64,000 bases of DNA from Burkholderia anthina (GTDB lineage Bacteria > Pseudomonadota > Gammaproteobacteria > Burkholderiales > Burkholderiaceae), in the NCBI RefSeq assembly GCF_001547525.1, contig NZ_CM003768.1, positions 1,674,001 to 1,738,000 on the forward strand. The letters are read 5' to 3'. The position numbers and the translations under genes are program-made. The notes beneath the pieces were generated by a model, which was not told the origin of the DNA, made no database searches, and saw only the letters and a program-made list of their open reading frames with translations. Below are positions 1 through 9,434 of this stretch, in pieces (the stretch's first letter is position 1; every line of letters begins with the position of its first letter).

Positions 1-82
1 GCGGGCCCGTAGCACTTCTGGCGGTTCGCTCCGTGCGGTGATGCCCGACCTGGCCTCACGCCCGGAGGAAACCTCGGGGCAC

Positions 83-1675
83 TTACTCCTGCCCCTGGCT
101 CGCCAGGAACTCCTCATAATTCCCGCCGAAGTCGAACAGCGTCCCGTCCGTGCGCACTTCGATGATCCGGTTCGCCAGCCCGCTCACGAACTCGCGGTCG
201 TGGGACACGAAAATCAGCGTGCCTTCGAACTGCTCGAGCGCGATCTGCAGCGACTCGATCGACTCCATGTCCATGTGGTTGGTCGGCTCGTCCATCAGCA
301 GCACGTTGTGGCGGCCGAGCATCAGCTTGCCCCAGATCATGCGGCCCTTCTCGCCGCCCGACAGCACCTTCACCGACTTCTTGATGTCGTCCGACGAGAA
401 CAGCAGGCGGCCCAGCGTGCCGCGCACCATCGTTTCGTCGTCGCCGTCCTTGCGGTACTGGTCGATCCAGTCCATCAGCGTGATGTCGTCCGGGAATTCC
501 TCGTACGTGTCCTGCGGCATGTAGCCGACATTCGCGTTCTCGGCCCACTTCACCGTGCCGTGATCGAGCGGCAGGTTGCCGAGCAGCGAGCGCAGCAGCG
601 TCGTCTTGCCCGCGCCGTTCTCGCCGATGATCGCGATGCGCTCGCCCGGCTGCACCGACAGGTTGAAGTTCTGGAAGATCGTGCGCTCGTACTTCTTCGT
701 GATCTCTTCGGCGACCACCGCGACGTTGTGCAGCTTCTTCTCGAACTCGAAGCGGATGAACGGGTTCTGGCGCGACGACGGCTTGAATTCCTCGATCTTG
801 ATCTTGTCGATCTGCTTCGCGCGGCTGGTGGCCTGGCGCGCCTTCGACTTGTTCGCCGAGAAGCGGCGCACGAAGTCCTGCAGTTCGGCCACGCGCTCCT
901 TCGCGCGGGCGTTCGCCGCCGCCTGGCGCTCGCGCGCCTGGGCCGATGCGAGCATGTAGTCGTCGTAGTTGCCCGGCCAGACCTTCAGCGTGCCGAAGTC
1001 CATGTCGGCCATGTGCGTGCACACCGAGTTCAGGAAGTGACGATCGTGGGAGATGATGATCATCGTCGAGTTGTACTCGTTGAGCGTGTGCTCGAGCCAA
1101 CGGATCGAGTTGATGTCGAGGTTGTTGGTCGGTTCGTCGAGCAGCAGCACGTCCGGCTTCGAGAACAGCGCCTGCGCGAGCAGCACGCGCAGCTTCCAGC
1201 CCGGCGCGACGTCGGCCATCGTGCCGTTGTGGAACTTCTCCTCGATGCCGATGCCCAGCAGCAGCGCGCCCGCGCGCGCTTCGGCGTCGTAGCCGCCGTA
1301 TTCGGCGAACTTGCCTTCGAGCTCGGCCGCGTGCATGTAGTCGTCGTCGGTCGCTTCCGGGTTCGCGTAGATCGCGTCACGCTCGGTCATCGCGGCCCAC
1401 ATCTCGGTGTGGCCCATCATCACGACGTCGAGCACGCGCACGTCTTCGTACGCGAACTGGTCCTGGCGCAGCTTGCCGAGGCGCACGTTCGGCTCCAGCG
1501 CGACGTTGCCGGCGCTCGGCTCGAGGTCGCCGCCGAGGATCTTCATGAAGGTCGACTTGCCACAGCCGTTCGCGCCGATCAGACCGTAGCGGTTGCCCTC
1601 GCCGAATTTGACCGAGATATTCTCGAACAAGGGCTTCGGCCCGAATTGCATCGTGATGTTGGCAGTAGAAAGCAC
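83..1675 (-). CDS. ybiT: ABC-F family ATPase, YbiT type
   Basis: 530 residues, the usual YbiT length, and near-collinear with the YbiT sequence as I know it from E. coli. Two ABC cassettes lie in one chain: the first P-loop GANGCGKS is at about residues 34-41 with [11 protein letters not shown] near 177-187, and the second P-loop GENGAGKT is at 351-358, followed by LSGGEKGR and [11 protein letters not shown]. The first cassette has the degenerate signature VAPGWKLRV instead of LSGGQ, as in YbiT. There are no membrane segments, so this is a cytosolic ribosome-associated type ATPase (translation-factor-like) rather than a transporter. The start codon is GTG with no strong ribosome binding site visible. 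It stands alone, divergent from the lipocalin-like gene. Confidence 0.93.
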   Translation of the reverse strand: MLSTANITMQFGPKPLFENISVKFGEGNRYGLIGANGCGKSTFMKILGGDLEPSAGNVALEPNVRLGKLRQDQFAYEDVRVLDVVMMGHTEMWAAMTERDAIYANPEATDDDYMHAAELEGKFAEYGGYDAEARAGALLLGIGIEEKFHNGTMADVAPGWKLRVLLAQALFSKPDVLLLDEPTNNLDINSIRWLEHTLNEYNSTMIIISHDRHFLNSVCTHMADMDFGTLKVWPGNYDDYMLASAQARERQAAANARAKERVAELQDFVRRFSANKSKARQATSRAKQIDKIKIEEFKPSSRQNPFIRFEFEKKLHNVAVVAEEITKKYERTIFQNFNLSVQPGERIAIIGENGAGKTTLLRSLLGNLPLDHGTVKWAENANVGYMPQDTYEEFPDDITLMDWIDQYRKDGDDETMVRGTLGRLLFSSDDIKKSVKVLSGGEKGRMIWGKLMLGRHNVLLMDEPTNHMDMESIESLQIALEQFEGTLIFVSHDREFVSGLANRIIEVRTDGTLFDFGGNYEEFLASQGQE

Positions 1676-1844
1676 GGCAGGTCCCGTAAGAGAGAAATCG
1701 ACGGAAAACCGTGTATTTTAGCAGGTGTCGGAGAAACTGCCGACCGCCCCGCCCCGGCAGCGCATTCCGGCCACGCCGGCCCGCCGCCCGGCGGCCCGTC
1801 AACACGACGGCACGCGCGTCACCGCCGTCCTACCGGAATCCCGC

Positions 1845-2297
1845 ATGCTCGCCAGCCAGCTTCGCGAACGACTCGTCGGCGCATGGCGCCTCGTGTCCGA
1901 CGAAATCCGCCCGCGTGACGGCGGGACCGTCACCTATCCGCTCGGCCGCGACGCGCGGGGCTGGATCCTCTATACGCCCGACGGCTACATGTCCGCGCAG
2001 CTGATGGCGGCCGGCCGCCCGCCTTACGCGGACGGCGACCTGCAGGGCGGCAGCGTCGAGGAGCGCGCGGCCGCGGCGCACGGCTACATTGCGTATTCAG
2101 GCCCCTTCAACGTCGACGACGACGGCACGTTGACTCATGAAATGGACGTCAGCCTGTATCCGAACTGGATCGGCAACGTCCAGCAGCGTGTCGTCAGCCT
2201 GGACGGCGACCGGCTGCAACTCGGCACCGCCGGCCCGATCCGGATCGGCGGCCGGGAGGTCGAACCGGTGCTCGTCTGGGCACGCGCCCGCCGCTGA
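1845..2297 (+). CDS. lipocalin-like domain protein
   Basis: About 150 residues beginning MLASQLRERLVGAWRLVSDE. The opening L-x-G-x-W-R-L-V-S and the later GWILYTPDGYMSAQLM and GPFNVDDDGTLTHEMDVSLYPNWIG are typical of the lipocalin-like (PF13924-type) family, a predicted small beta-barrel with no assigned enzymatic role. The frame is open further upstream, to 1725, but that extension is Pro/Arg-rich and lies over the ybiT promoter region, so I chose the internal ATG. No signal peptide is seen, so it is probably cytosolic. The ligand is unknown. Confidence 0.75.
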   Translation: MLASQLRERLVGAWRLVSDEIRPRDGGTVTYPLGRDARGWILYTPDGYMSAQLMAAGRPPYADGDLQGGSVEERAAAAHGYIAYSGPFNVDDDGTLTHEMDVSLYPNWIGNVQQRVVSLDGDRLQLGTAGPIRIGGREVEPVLVWARARR

Positions 2298-2365
2298 ACG
2301 CCCGCGGCGGCGTCGCACAGCCGGCGCTCGAGCGCACCGGAGCAAGCCGCTCCGGCGGCTGAGCA

Positions 2366-4660
2366 TTACTTGCCGGCCTTCTTGGCCGCCTTCTGCGCGG
2401 CCTGCGCCTTCATCTGCCCGAACAACTCGGAGCACGGCACGTCCCGGTTGTTGCTCGGCGCGATCAGCGGGATCAGCGCCGCGAACGGGTTGATCAGCCC
2501 GAGCCCGACCATCGCGCCGGCGCGCAGCGCGAGCGCGCCCGCATCGACGCCGACCTTCGGGTTCTTGAACGTGCCCTTCGCATACAACGGCGAGCGCAGC
2601 GAGAAGATCCGGAATCCCTTCGTGTGCGGGTGGATCTTCAGGTCGAGCGATTCGTCGCGCAGGTTGATCGGGCCGTCGACGTTGATCAGCGCATCGTCGG
2701 TATCGAGCGCGAAGACCTTCGGGTCGAGCATGCCGTCAGTCGCGACGAAATCGATGGCCGCGCAGTTGATGTTGACGTCGCGGTTGCCGAACAGCTTCTC
2801 GTAGACGACGTTCGCGACGTTCAACCCCGCGGCCTCCATCAGCAAGCGGCTGATGCGGCCGTTGGTGATGAGCGCCTTCACTTCGCCGGTCGACGTCGCC
2901 GCGAGCGCGGCCGGCGAATTGCCGGTTGCCGACAGCGACGCGTCGCCGTTGATTTCGCCGAACGCCGTCTGCATCACCTTCTGCGTCGGGAACAGCTGCT
3001 TGAGCTTCAGATGCCGCGCGGCCAGCGTGAAGCGGCCCTTGAGCGGCGTGCGGCTGCCGTCGAGGCGCGCGTTCGTCGCGAGCGTGCCGCCCGCGACGCC
3101 GAACTGCAGCGGCTCGAGCGACAGCACACCGTCCTGCAGCAGGATGTGCGTGTACAGGTCGGTGATCGGCAACTCCGGGCTCTTGATCAGCTTGCGGCCG
3201 GTGAACTTCACGTCCGCATCGATCGCGCTCCAGCGTTCGGTACGGAACGTCGCGACCGGCAGCACGCGGCCGGGCGGCTGGCGCGTCGTGTCGCCGCGCT
3301 TGGCCTTGCTCGCGGCCGTATCCGCGCCGATCACCGGCGCGAGATCGGAGAATTGCAGCAGATTCGACACGAGTTCGCCCGACAGCTTCGGACGCGGCTC
3401 GCGCTGCGCCCAGGTGAGCGTGCCGCCGAGATCGCTGCCGCCGACGCGGCCGTTGAAGTTCTCGTAGCGGAAGGTGCTCGCGTTCGGCTTGAAGTTGCCG
3501 ATCAAGCGCCCTTCGGTCGCGTAAGGCGGCGTATCGGGCAGCGTGATGCCCGTGAGCTGGTAAAGGTGCGACATCGACGTGCCCTGCAGCCACAGCCGCA
3601 GGTTGAGCGCCGCGAGATGCCTCGGGTCGGTCAGCGTGCCGACGATCGCGAGGCGCGTGTCGCCGGCCTTCACGTCGGCCTGCAACGGGAACGGCCGCGA
3701 CGTATCCTGGATCGCGAGCACGCCGCCGACCTTGCCCGTGCCGCTGACCGGCACGTTCTTGTAGCGGCCGTCGACCTTCAGCCCGAATGCATAGGTCGGG
3801 CCGGCGGGCTTCGCGGGCGCCGCGGCCCCGCTCGCGCCGGACGCGGCAGCCGCCGACGCGGGAGGCGCGGATGAAGCCGACGAACCCGACGAACCGGCAG
3901 CCGCCGAAGCGACGACACTCGCCGCCGACGCACCCGAGGCCGCAGCCGCACTCGCCGCCGACGCGCCCGACGCGGCTTGCGCATCGACCTTCGCGCCCAG
4001 TTGCGCGGCGCCGTGCTTGCCGACGCGCTGCGCCGACGCCGCACGCGACTTCTGCTCCTGCTCCTTCAACACGTCGCCGAGCGGGATCGGCTGGCCGAGC
4101 GTATCGATCGCGACGGTCAGATCGGCCTTCGTGATCGCGTCGCGATACGTGACCGTGCCCTTCGCGAAACCGAAACTGTCGAGCCGCACCTTCCAGCGCG
4201 ACGGCTGCGACGATTGCTTGAACTGAAACGTCCACGTATTGCTGCCGTCCGCGCGCCGCTCGAGATCGACGGCGGGATTCACCACGTCGATCGACGGGAT
4301 CACGATCTCATGCGCGAGCAGCGGCAGGATCGCGAGGTCGAAGTGCGCGGCGTCGAGCGTGACGAACTTGGGCGCCTGCGCCCAGTCGGGATTGCCGATC
4401 TCGAGCTGCGTGGCGGAGAAACTCGGCCACGGCACCCATGCGCGCCAGCCGGTCTCGCCATCGGGACGACGCCAGCCGACCTTGAGATCGCCGTTGATCG
4501 CGAACGGACGGCCAAGTGCCGTACTCACCTGTTCGTTGACCCACGGTTTCGCGCGGTTCCAGTCGAACGTGAAGAGAAAGATGCCGGCCGCCGCGATGAG
4601 CACCGCGACGATACCGACGATCCATGCAGCCGATTTGCCGATGGTTCGGGCTAGCGTCAT
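2366..4660 (-). CDS. asmA: AsmA family protein
   Basis: 764 residues from the chosen ATG. An N-terminal membrane anchor (residues about 11-31, AAWIVGIVAVLIAAAGIFLF) is followed by a long periplasmic region with the AsmA opening DWNRAKPWVNEQVSTALGRPFAINGDL and a C-terminal AsmA-like domain (INVDGPINLRDESLDLKIHP). AsmA-type proteins are inner-membrane-anchored and are linked to lipid transfer and outer-membrane composition. Residues about 228-286 are an Ala/Ser/Gly low-complexity insert. The frame runs 23 codons further upstream, but MTLARTIGK gives the natural start before the anchor. It is divergent from the ABC exporter genes. Confidence 0.85.
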   Translation of the reverse strand: MTLARTIGKSAAWIVGIVAVLIAAAGIFLFTFDWNRAKPWVNEQVSTALGRPFAINGDLKVGWRRPDGETGWRAWVPWPSFSATQLEIGNPDWAQAPKFVTLDAAHFDLAILPLLAHEIVIPSIDVVNPAVDLERRADGSNTWTFQFKQSSQPSRWKVRLDSFGFAKGTVTYRDAITKADLTVAIDTLGQPIPLGDVLKEQEQKSRAASAQRVGKHGAAQLGAKVDAQAASGASAASAAAASGASAASVVASAAAGSSGSSASSAPPASAAAASGASGAAAPAKPAGPTYAFGLKVDGRYKNVPVSGTGKVGGVLAIQDTSRPFPLQADVKAGDTRLAIVGTLTDPRHLAALNLRLWLQGTSMSHLYQLTGITLPDTPPYATEGRLIGNFKPNASTFRYENFNGRVGGSDLGGTLTWAQREPRPKLSGELVSNLLQFSDLAPVIGADTAASKAKRGDTTRQPPGRVLPVATFRTERWSAIDADVKFTGRKLIKSPELPITDLYTHILLQDGVLSLEPLQFGVAGGTLATNARLDGSRTPLKGRFTLAARHLKLKQLFPTQKVMQTAFGEINGDASLSATGNSPAALAATSTGEVKALITNGRISRLLMEAAGLNVANVVYEKLFGNRDVNINCAAIDFVATDGMLDPKVFALDTDDALINVDGPINLRDESLDLKIHPHTKGFRIFSLRSPLYAKGTFKNPKVGVDAGALALRAGAMVGLGLINPFAALIPLIAPSNNRDVPCSELFGQMKAQAAQKAAKKAGK

Positions 4661-4812
4661 GGCGGTTCCGTTGTTGTTCTGAAGTGTTGCCGCACCATGC
4701 CGGGCCGCTTGCGTGGACGAACGGCGCACGACAACTGCGGCTTTTCAATCGGTATTATGGCGCACGAGATGGCGGCCTTTCGGCGCCATTAACGCTTTTT
4801 TTCATTTTTGAC

Positions 4813-5514
4813 ATGACCTCCCCCACCGGCCTCATCGACGCGCGGCACATCACGCGGCGCGACGCCAGCAGCGGCAAGACGCTGCTCGCCCCGACCGATT
4901 TCAGCCTCGCCGCGGGATCGCGAATTGCTATCACCGGACCGTCCGGGTCGGGCAAGAGCGTGCTGCTGCGCGCGCTCGCGCTGCTCGATCCGCTCGACGG
5001 CGGTCACCTCCTGTGGCGCGGCCGCCGGATTCGGCGCAGTGCGATCCCGCGTTACCGGCGCAGCATCGCCTATGTCCGCCAGCGCCCGGCGCAGATGGAC
5101 GGCACCGTCGAATCGCAATTGCGCTACCCCTACTCGCTCGCGATCTATCGCGACGTCGCGTTCGATCGCGCGCGCGCCGAAGCGCTCGCCGCGCAGGCCG
5201 GCCGCGGCGCCGACTTTCTCGACAAGCGCGCGAGCGACCTGTCCGGCGGCGAAGCGCAGATTACCGCGCTGCTGCGCGTGCTGCAGCTCGACCCCGACGT
5301 CCTGCTGCTGGACGAGCCGACCTCCGCGCTCGATCCCGAATCGGCGCGCGCGATCGAGGCGCTCGTCGGCGCGTGGTTCGACGCGGCGCCCGACGCACGG
5401 GCCTACATGTGGATCTCGCACGATCCGGCCCAGGCCGCGCGGATCGGCACGATACGGCTCGTGATGCAGGCCGGCGTCCTGCACGCGGCCAACCCGGCGG
5501 AGGCCGCGCAATGA
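4813..5514 (+). CDS. fetA: ABC transporter ATPase, FetA/YbbL type
   Basis: 233 residues, a compact single ATPase domain. Walker A is GPSGSGKS, the signature is LSGGEAQ, Walker B is [13 protein letters not shown], and the switch histidine is in WISHDPAQ. The partner gene starts inside its stop codon (ATGA overlap), and that partner is a UPF0014/FetB-type permease, so the pair is a two-gene ABC system like E. coli FetAB (YbbLM), reported as an iron exporter; the substrate here is inferred. The frame extends upstream to 4624, over the opposite-strand asmA promoter. MTSPTGLIDARHITRRD is the sensible start. Confidence 0.85.
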   Translation: MTSPTGLIDARHITRRDASSGKTLLAPTDFSLAAGSRIAITGPSGSGKSVLLRALALLDPLDGGHLLWRGRRIRRSAIPRYRRSIAYVRQRPAQMDGTVESQLRYPYSLAIYRDVAFDRARAEALAAQAGRGADFLDKRASDLSGGEAQITALLRVLQLDPDVLLLDEPTSALDPESARAIEALVGAWFDAAPDARAYMWISHDPAQAARIGTIRLVMQAGVLHAANPAEAAQ

Positions 5515-6314
5515 GCCCGGCACTGCAGGACCTGAGCCTAGTCGACGTCGGCATCGCCGCCGCGCTCGTCGCCGTCAACGGCGCGATCTCGGCGGCGCTG
5601 TCGCTCGGCCTCGGCCGCAAGCTCGCGCTCGCGGCGGTGCGCACCGTCGTGCAGTTGCTCGCGATCGGCTACGTGCTCGGCTGGGTGTTCGGCCATCCGC
5701 ACTGGTACGTCGTGCTGCCGCTCACCGCGCTGATGACGCTGATCGCCGGCTTCGCCGGCGCGGGGCGCGGCAAGCGCACGTACCGCGGCCAGCGCGTCGA
5801 CAGCATCGCGTCGATCTGGTTCAGCAGCTGGTTCGTCGCGGCGGTCGGTCTGTTCGTCGTGATCCGCATCCATCCGTGGTACGCGCCGCAGTATGCGATC
5901 CCGATCCTCGGGATGATTCTCGGCAATACGCTGACGGGCGTCTCGCTCGGCGTCGAGCGGATGATGGAAGAACTCACGGCACGCCGCGATCGCGTCGAAA
6001 CCGCGCTCGCGCTGGGTGCGACGCGCTGGGAAGCCGCGCAGGACGCCGCACGCCAGGCCGTGCGCGCGGGCATGCTGCCGACGCTGAACCAGATGGCGGT
6101 GGTCGGCGTCGTGAGCCTGCCGGGGATGATGACGGGCCAGGTGCTCGCCGGCCAGTCGCCGCTGCAGGCCGTGCGCTACCAGATCGTGATCATGTTCCTG
6201 ATCGCCGCGGCGTCCGCGCTCGGCACCGTCGGCGCGGTGCTGATGACCTATCGCCGGCTGTTCTCGGCCGATCACCGCTTTCTCGCGTCGCGGCTCGAAG
6301 AGCGCACGCAGTGA
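5511..6314 (+). CDS. fetB: ABC transporter permease, FetB/YbbM type (UPF0014)
   Basis: 267 residues, strongly hydrophobic, with about six to seven membrane segments. Recognisable family stretches are GNTLTGVSLGVERMMEEL, ETALALGATRWEAA and MAVVGVVSLPGMMTGQVLAG, the last being the conserved cytoplasmic coupling region of UPF0014 proteins. It is translationally coupled to the ATPase through an ATGA overlap at 5511-5514. It is predicted to form the membrane channel of the same exporter. The following 155 bases, up to 6469, hold no gene that I can support. Confidence 0.87.
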   Translation: MSPALQDLSLVDVGIAAALVAVNGAISAALSLGLGRKLALAAVRTVVQLLAIGYVLGWVFGHPHWYVVLPLTALMTLIAGFAGAGRGKRTYRGQRVDSIASIWFSSWFVAAVGLFVVIRIHPWYAPQYAIPILGMILGNTLTGVSLGVERMMEELTARRDRVETALALGATRWEAAQDAARQAVRAGMLPTLNQMAVVGVVSLPGMMTGQVLAGQSPLQAVRYQIVIMFLIAAASALGTVGAVLMTYRRLFSADHRFLASRLEERTQ

Positions 6315-6469
6315 CGCGCGGCGGCGGCGGCGCGAGCCGTACCGCGAAGCGGGCAGCGGGACGCATTGCAACGGCGGCACGGCGCGACTTGCTCGCACGC
6401 CGCCCTGCTCGTCACGCCAATCGAACCGGTTGCGCGCGCACCGAAGAAGCCCCGGCTCGCGCGCACCGC

Positions 6470-7021
6470 TCAATGCTTGATCGACACCGTCACCTTGGTT
6501 CCGTCGCTCATCGTCACGGACTTCGACCCGCCGTTGGTCGGAATCGACACCCACTTCACCTGGCTCACCGACACGACGTCGGGACACTGCAGCGACTTGC
6601 CGCCGGCCGTCACGCTGCGCGCGCCTTTCGGTGCGGCCGCCTGGAAACTCAACTGCACGTTGGCGACGCCCTTCGCGTCGACCGACGGCGCGAGCCGCAC
6701 CTGGGTCTGCCGCACCATCGCGCCGTTCGCGTCGCGCGGCAGGTTGTCGGCGTTCGGGCAGCCATCCGGCATCGCGACCGCGCCGCTCGGCGGCACCGAT
6801 TTCCAGTTGAAATCGTCCGTCTCGCCCGAGCGAATCTTGCGGGTCTCCTGTGTGTTGCCGAAGGTCTTCGAGTCGACCTTGACGGTGTATTCGAGCTGTC
6901 CGGTACCGCCGCCCTTCAGGCTGCCCTTGACCGGCGGCGCCGCGAATACGCTCGCGCTGGCGCACGCCGCCGCGAACACGACCGACCACGATGCGGCGAC
7001 CGACAAGCTGCGTTGGCTCAT
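6470..7021 (-). CDS. secreted hypothetical protein (possibly DUF6013 family)
   Basis: 183 residues with a clear signal peptide (MSQRSLSVAASWSVVFAAAC.., predicted cleavage after ASVFA at about residue 27), so periplasmic or secreted. A textbook AAGGAGG ribosome binding site lies 7 bases before the ATG, which decides the start over the longer open frame. The mature part is rich in beta-type residues and has two cysteines (PDGCPNAD and LQCPDVV) that could pair. I think it matches a Burkholderia DUF6013-type family but cannot verify that. No catalytic motif is visible and the function is unknown. Confidence 0.8.
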   Translation of the reverse strand: MSQRSLSVAASWSVVFAAACASASVFAAPPVKGSLKGGGTGQLEYTVKVDSKTFGNTQETRKIRSGETDDFNWKSVPPSGAVAMPDGCPNADNLPRDANGAMVRQTQVRLAPSVDAKGVANVQLSFQAAAPKGARSVTAGGKSLQCPDVVSVSQVKWVSIPTNGGSKSVTMSDGTKVTVSIKH

Positions 7022-7182
7022 GCTGACCTCCTTGTCATGCGGCGGCACGCGCGTGCCGCGCGGTTTTAGATGCATGATGCGCTGCCAGTCTACCGCCAAG
7101 CGGGACGCAATGCGCCGCAAACGCATCGGGTGTTACCCCGCTTGCGTTCGCGGCGCCGCGACCTTAATCGCGCGTACCCGGC

Positions 7183-8199
7183 TCAGAACCCGCTCAGCAC
7201 GAGCTTGCCGATCGCGCGCCCGCCCTCGAGCATCCGATGCGCGCGCCGCACGTTCTCGGCGTTGATCGTGCCGAGCTGTTCGCCGAGCGTCGTGCGCAGC
7301 GTGCCGCCGTCGACGAGCCGCGCGACTTCGCCGAGGATCCGGTGCTGCTCGATCATGTCCGGCGTCTCGAACATCGCGCGCGTGAACATGAATTCCCAAT
7401 GAAACGCGGCGCTCTTCGCCTTCAGCAATTCGACCGGCACCGGCTTCGCGTTCTCGACGATCGTGCAAATGCCGCCCTGCGGCCGGATGACTTCCGCCGC
7501 GGCCGGGAAATGATGGTCGGTATCGTTGAAGATCAGCACGTAGTCGACCGTCGGATGCCCGAGCTCGCGCAACTGCGCCGGCAGGTCGCCGAAATGGTCG
7601 ACCACCGTATCCGCGCCCAGCGCGCGCACCCATTCCGCCGACGCCGGCCGCGACGCGGTCGCGATCACGTGCAACTTGCCGAGCGTCTTCGAGAGCTGGA
7701 TCGCGATCGAACCCACGCCGCCCGCGCCGCCGATGATCAGCACCGACTTGCCGGCGTCCGCGCCCTGCGGCGACACGCGCAACCGGTCGAACAGCGCTTC
7801 CCACGCGGTCAGCGCGGTGAGCGGCAGCGCGGCGGCCGCCGCGAAGTCGAGCGTGCGCGGCTTCAGCGCGGCGATCCGCTCGTCGACCGCGTGGAATTCG
7901 CTGTTCGCGCCGGGCCGCGTGATGCTGCCCGCGTAGAACACTTCGTCGCCGGGCCGGAACAGCGTGACGTCGGCGCCGACCGCGACGACCGTGCCGGCCG
8001 CGTCCCAGCCGAGCACGCGCGGCGTCTCCTCGACCTGCGGCTTCGGCGCGCGCACCTTGGTGTCGACCGGGTTCACGGAAATCGCCTCGACCTTCACGAG
8101 CAGATCGCGCGGGCCCGGCACGGGCTGCGGCAGTTCGACGTCGAGCAACGCTTGCGGGTCGTCGATCGGCAGATAACGGGTCAATCCAACGGCTTTCAT
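7183..8199 (-). CDS. zinc-type alcohol dehydrogenase-like / quinone oxidoreductase
   Basis: 338 residues, the normal length for the medium-chain dehydrogenase/reductase superfamily, ZBAD-type subfamily. It has an N-terminal GroES-like domain (ISVNPVDTKVR, VLGWDAAGTVVAVG), then the Rossmann motif IIGGAGGVGSIAIQLSK and an NAD(P)H-dependent core. The structural-zinc cysteines of true alcohol dehydrogenases are absent, which points to a zinc-independent quinone or enone reductase. An AAGGAG ribosome binding site precedes ATG 8199. It is divergent from a LysR regulator, with a perfect palindrome between them, so it is probably the target of that regulator. Confidence 0.88.
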   Translation of the reverse strand: MKAVGLTRYLPIDDPQALLDVELPQPVPGPRDLLVKVEAISVNPVDTKVRAPKPQVEETPRVLGWDAAGTVVAVGADVTLFRPGDEVFYAGSITRPGANSEFHAVDERIAALKPRTLDFAAAAALPLTALTAWEALFDRLRVSPQGADAGKSVLIIGGAGGVGSIAIQLSKTLGKLHVIATASRPASAEWVRALGADTVVDHFGDLPAQLRELGHPTVDYVLIFNDTDHHFPAAAEVIRPQGGICTIVENAKPVPVELLKAKSAAFHWEFMFTRAMFETPDMIEQHRILGEVARLVDGGTLRTTLGEQLGTINAENVRRAHRMLEGGRAIGKLVLSGF

Positions 8200-8294
8200 C
8201 TCGATACTCCTTTCAACGGAATTCGGACAGGCTGCGGCGCAACCTCCATGCGTGCCATCGTAGACACCCCGATCATTCGAGAAAACCGCTATAT

Positions 8295-8315
8295 TTCCTG
8301 AAACATTTTCAGGAA
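8295..8315. promoter_or_regulatory. palindromic operator between oxidoreductase and LysR genes
   Basis: A perfect 9-base inverted repeat, arms TTCCTGAAA and TTTCAGGAA separated by CAT, lies 10 bases upstream of the LysR-type ATG and about 95 bases upstream of the divergent oxidoreductase. Its position in a divergent LysR/target promoter region and its perfect symmetry suggest the regulator's own binding site, with autoregulation. The sequence is direct observation; the binding partner is inferred. Confidence 0.65.
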
Positions 8316-8325
8316 TTTCAGAATA

Positions 8326-9264
8326 ATGACGCCCGATCCGATGCCTGCGCCCGACAAGCCGCTCGACCTGCTCGACGTCGCGCTGTTCGTGCGCGCGGCG
8401 CTGCTCGCGAACGTCAGCGCGGCCGGGCGAGAATTCGGCGTGTCGGCCGCGGTCGCCAGCGCGCGCATCGCGCAACTCGAACGCCAGCTCGGCGCGCGGC
8501 TGCTGCATCGCACCACGCGCCGCATCAGCCTTACGCAGGACGGCGAAATCTTCATGGCGCGCGCCGACGCGCTGCTGGCAGCCGCCGATGCGGCGCGCGC
8601 GTCGGTGGGCCGCGGCCGCCACGAGCCGTACGGGCGGCTGAAGGTGTCGATGTCGTCGTCGTTCGGCCGCCAGCACGTCGCGCCGGTGATTCCCGCGTTC
8701 CTGCGCCGCTACCCGTCCGTATCGCTCGATCTGCGGCTGTCCGACGAGATCGTCGATCTGGTCGACGACGGCTACGACGTCGCGATCCGCCTCGGCGCGC
8801 TGAAGGATTCGACGCTCGTCGCCCGCAAGCTCGCCGCCAACCGCCGCGTGCTGTGCTGCTCGCCCGCCTACCTCGCCGAACGCGGCACGCCGCGCCATCC
8901 GGCCGACCTCACGCAGCACGAGTGCGTGATCCTCGGCGACCAGCGCGACTGGTCGTTCGCGACGCCGCAGGGCCCGCTCACGGTGCGGGTCGGCGGCCGG
9001 CTCGTTGCAAGCAACGGCGAGGCGATCCGCGAAGCGCTCGTCGACGGCTTCGGGATCGCGATCAAGTCGACCTGGGACGTCGGCCCGCTGCTCGCGAGCG
9101 GCGCGCTCGTCACCGTGCTCGACGATTACCCGTTCGCGGAAGACGTCGCGATCTGGGCCGTCTATCCGAGCCGCGCGCACGTGCCGCTGAAAACGCTCGC
9201 GTTCATCGCGTTCCTGGCCGAGCATTTCGGCGATCCGCCGTACTGGGATCGCGCAAACGGGTGA
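8326..9264 (+). CDS. LysR family transcriptional regulator
   Basis: 312 residues. The N-terminal winged helix-turn-helix covers about residues 13-72 (LDVALFVRAALLANVSAAGREFGVSAAVAS.., with LLHRTTRRISLTQDG), followed by a periplasmic-binding-like effector domain (GRLKVSMSSSFGRQHVAPVIPAFL..). It is the DsdC/AaeR-like long-chain class often found beside oxidoreductases. It is divergent from the quinone oxidoreductase, with the palindrome 8295-8315 directly upstream. It probably controls that gene and itself; the effector is unknown. Confidence 0.92.
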   Translation: MTPDPMPAPDKPLDLLDVALFVRAALLANVSAAGREFGVSAAVASARIAQLERQLGARLLHRTTRRISLTQDGEIFMARADALLAAADAARASVGRGRHEPYGRLKVSMSSSFGRQHVAPVIPAFLRRYPSVSLDLRLSDEIVDLVDDGYDVAIRLGALKDSTLVARKLAANRRVLCCSPAYLAERGTPRHPADLTQHECVILGDQRDWSFATPQGPLTVRVGGRLVASNGEAIREALVDGFGIAIKSTWDVGPLLASGALVTVLDDYPFAEDVAIWAVYPSRAHVPLKTLAFIAFLAEHFGDPPYWDRANG

Positions 9265-9325
9265 GCGCCACCGCTGCGCGCACGGGTTTCGCTCCGGCGC
9301 CGGCCGCCCTGCGCGGCCAACCGGC

Positions 9326-9331
9326 TACAAT
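9326..9331 (+). promoter_or_regulatory. possible -10 element for serB
   Basis: TACAAT in the 170-base gap before serB, about 100 bases from its ATG. No convincing -35 hexamer is seen at the expected spacing, so the call rests only on the -10 match and its position. Confidence 0.3.
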
Positions 9332-9434
9332 GGCGCGTTCGCGACGCAACGGCCCGCAGCCGCACGGGGCCCGCGTTCGCAGGCGGCCGCCCGCGGGCCG
9401 CGCACGTCATTCATTCGCCTCCCAACCACTCGTC

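Noticed and set aside
1..82. Terminator after the ABC-F gene
   Set aside because: Short complementary stretches (CCCGA/TCGGG) exist but loop and T tract are not convincing.
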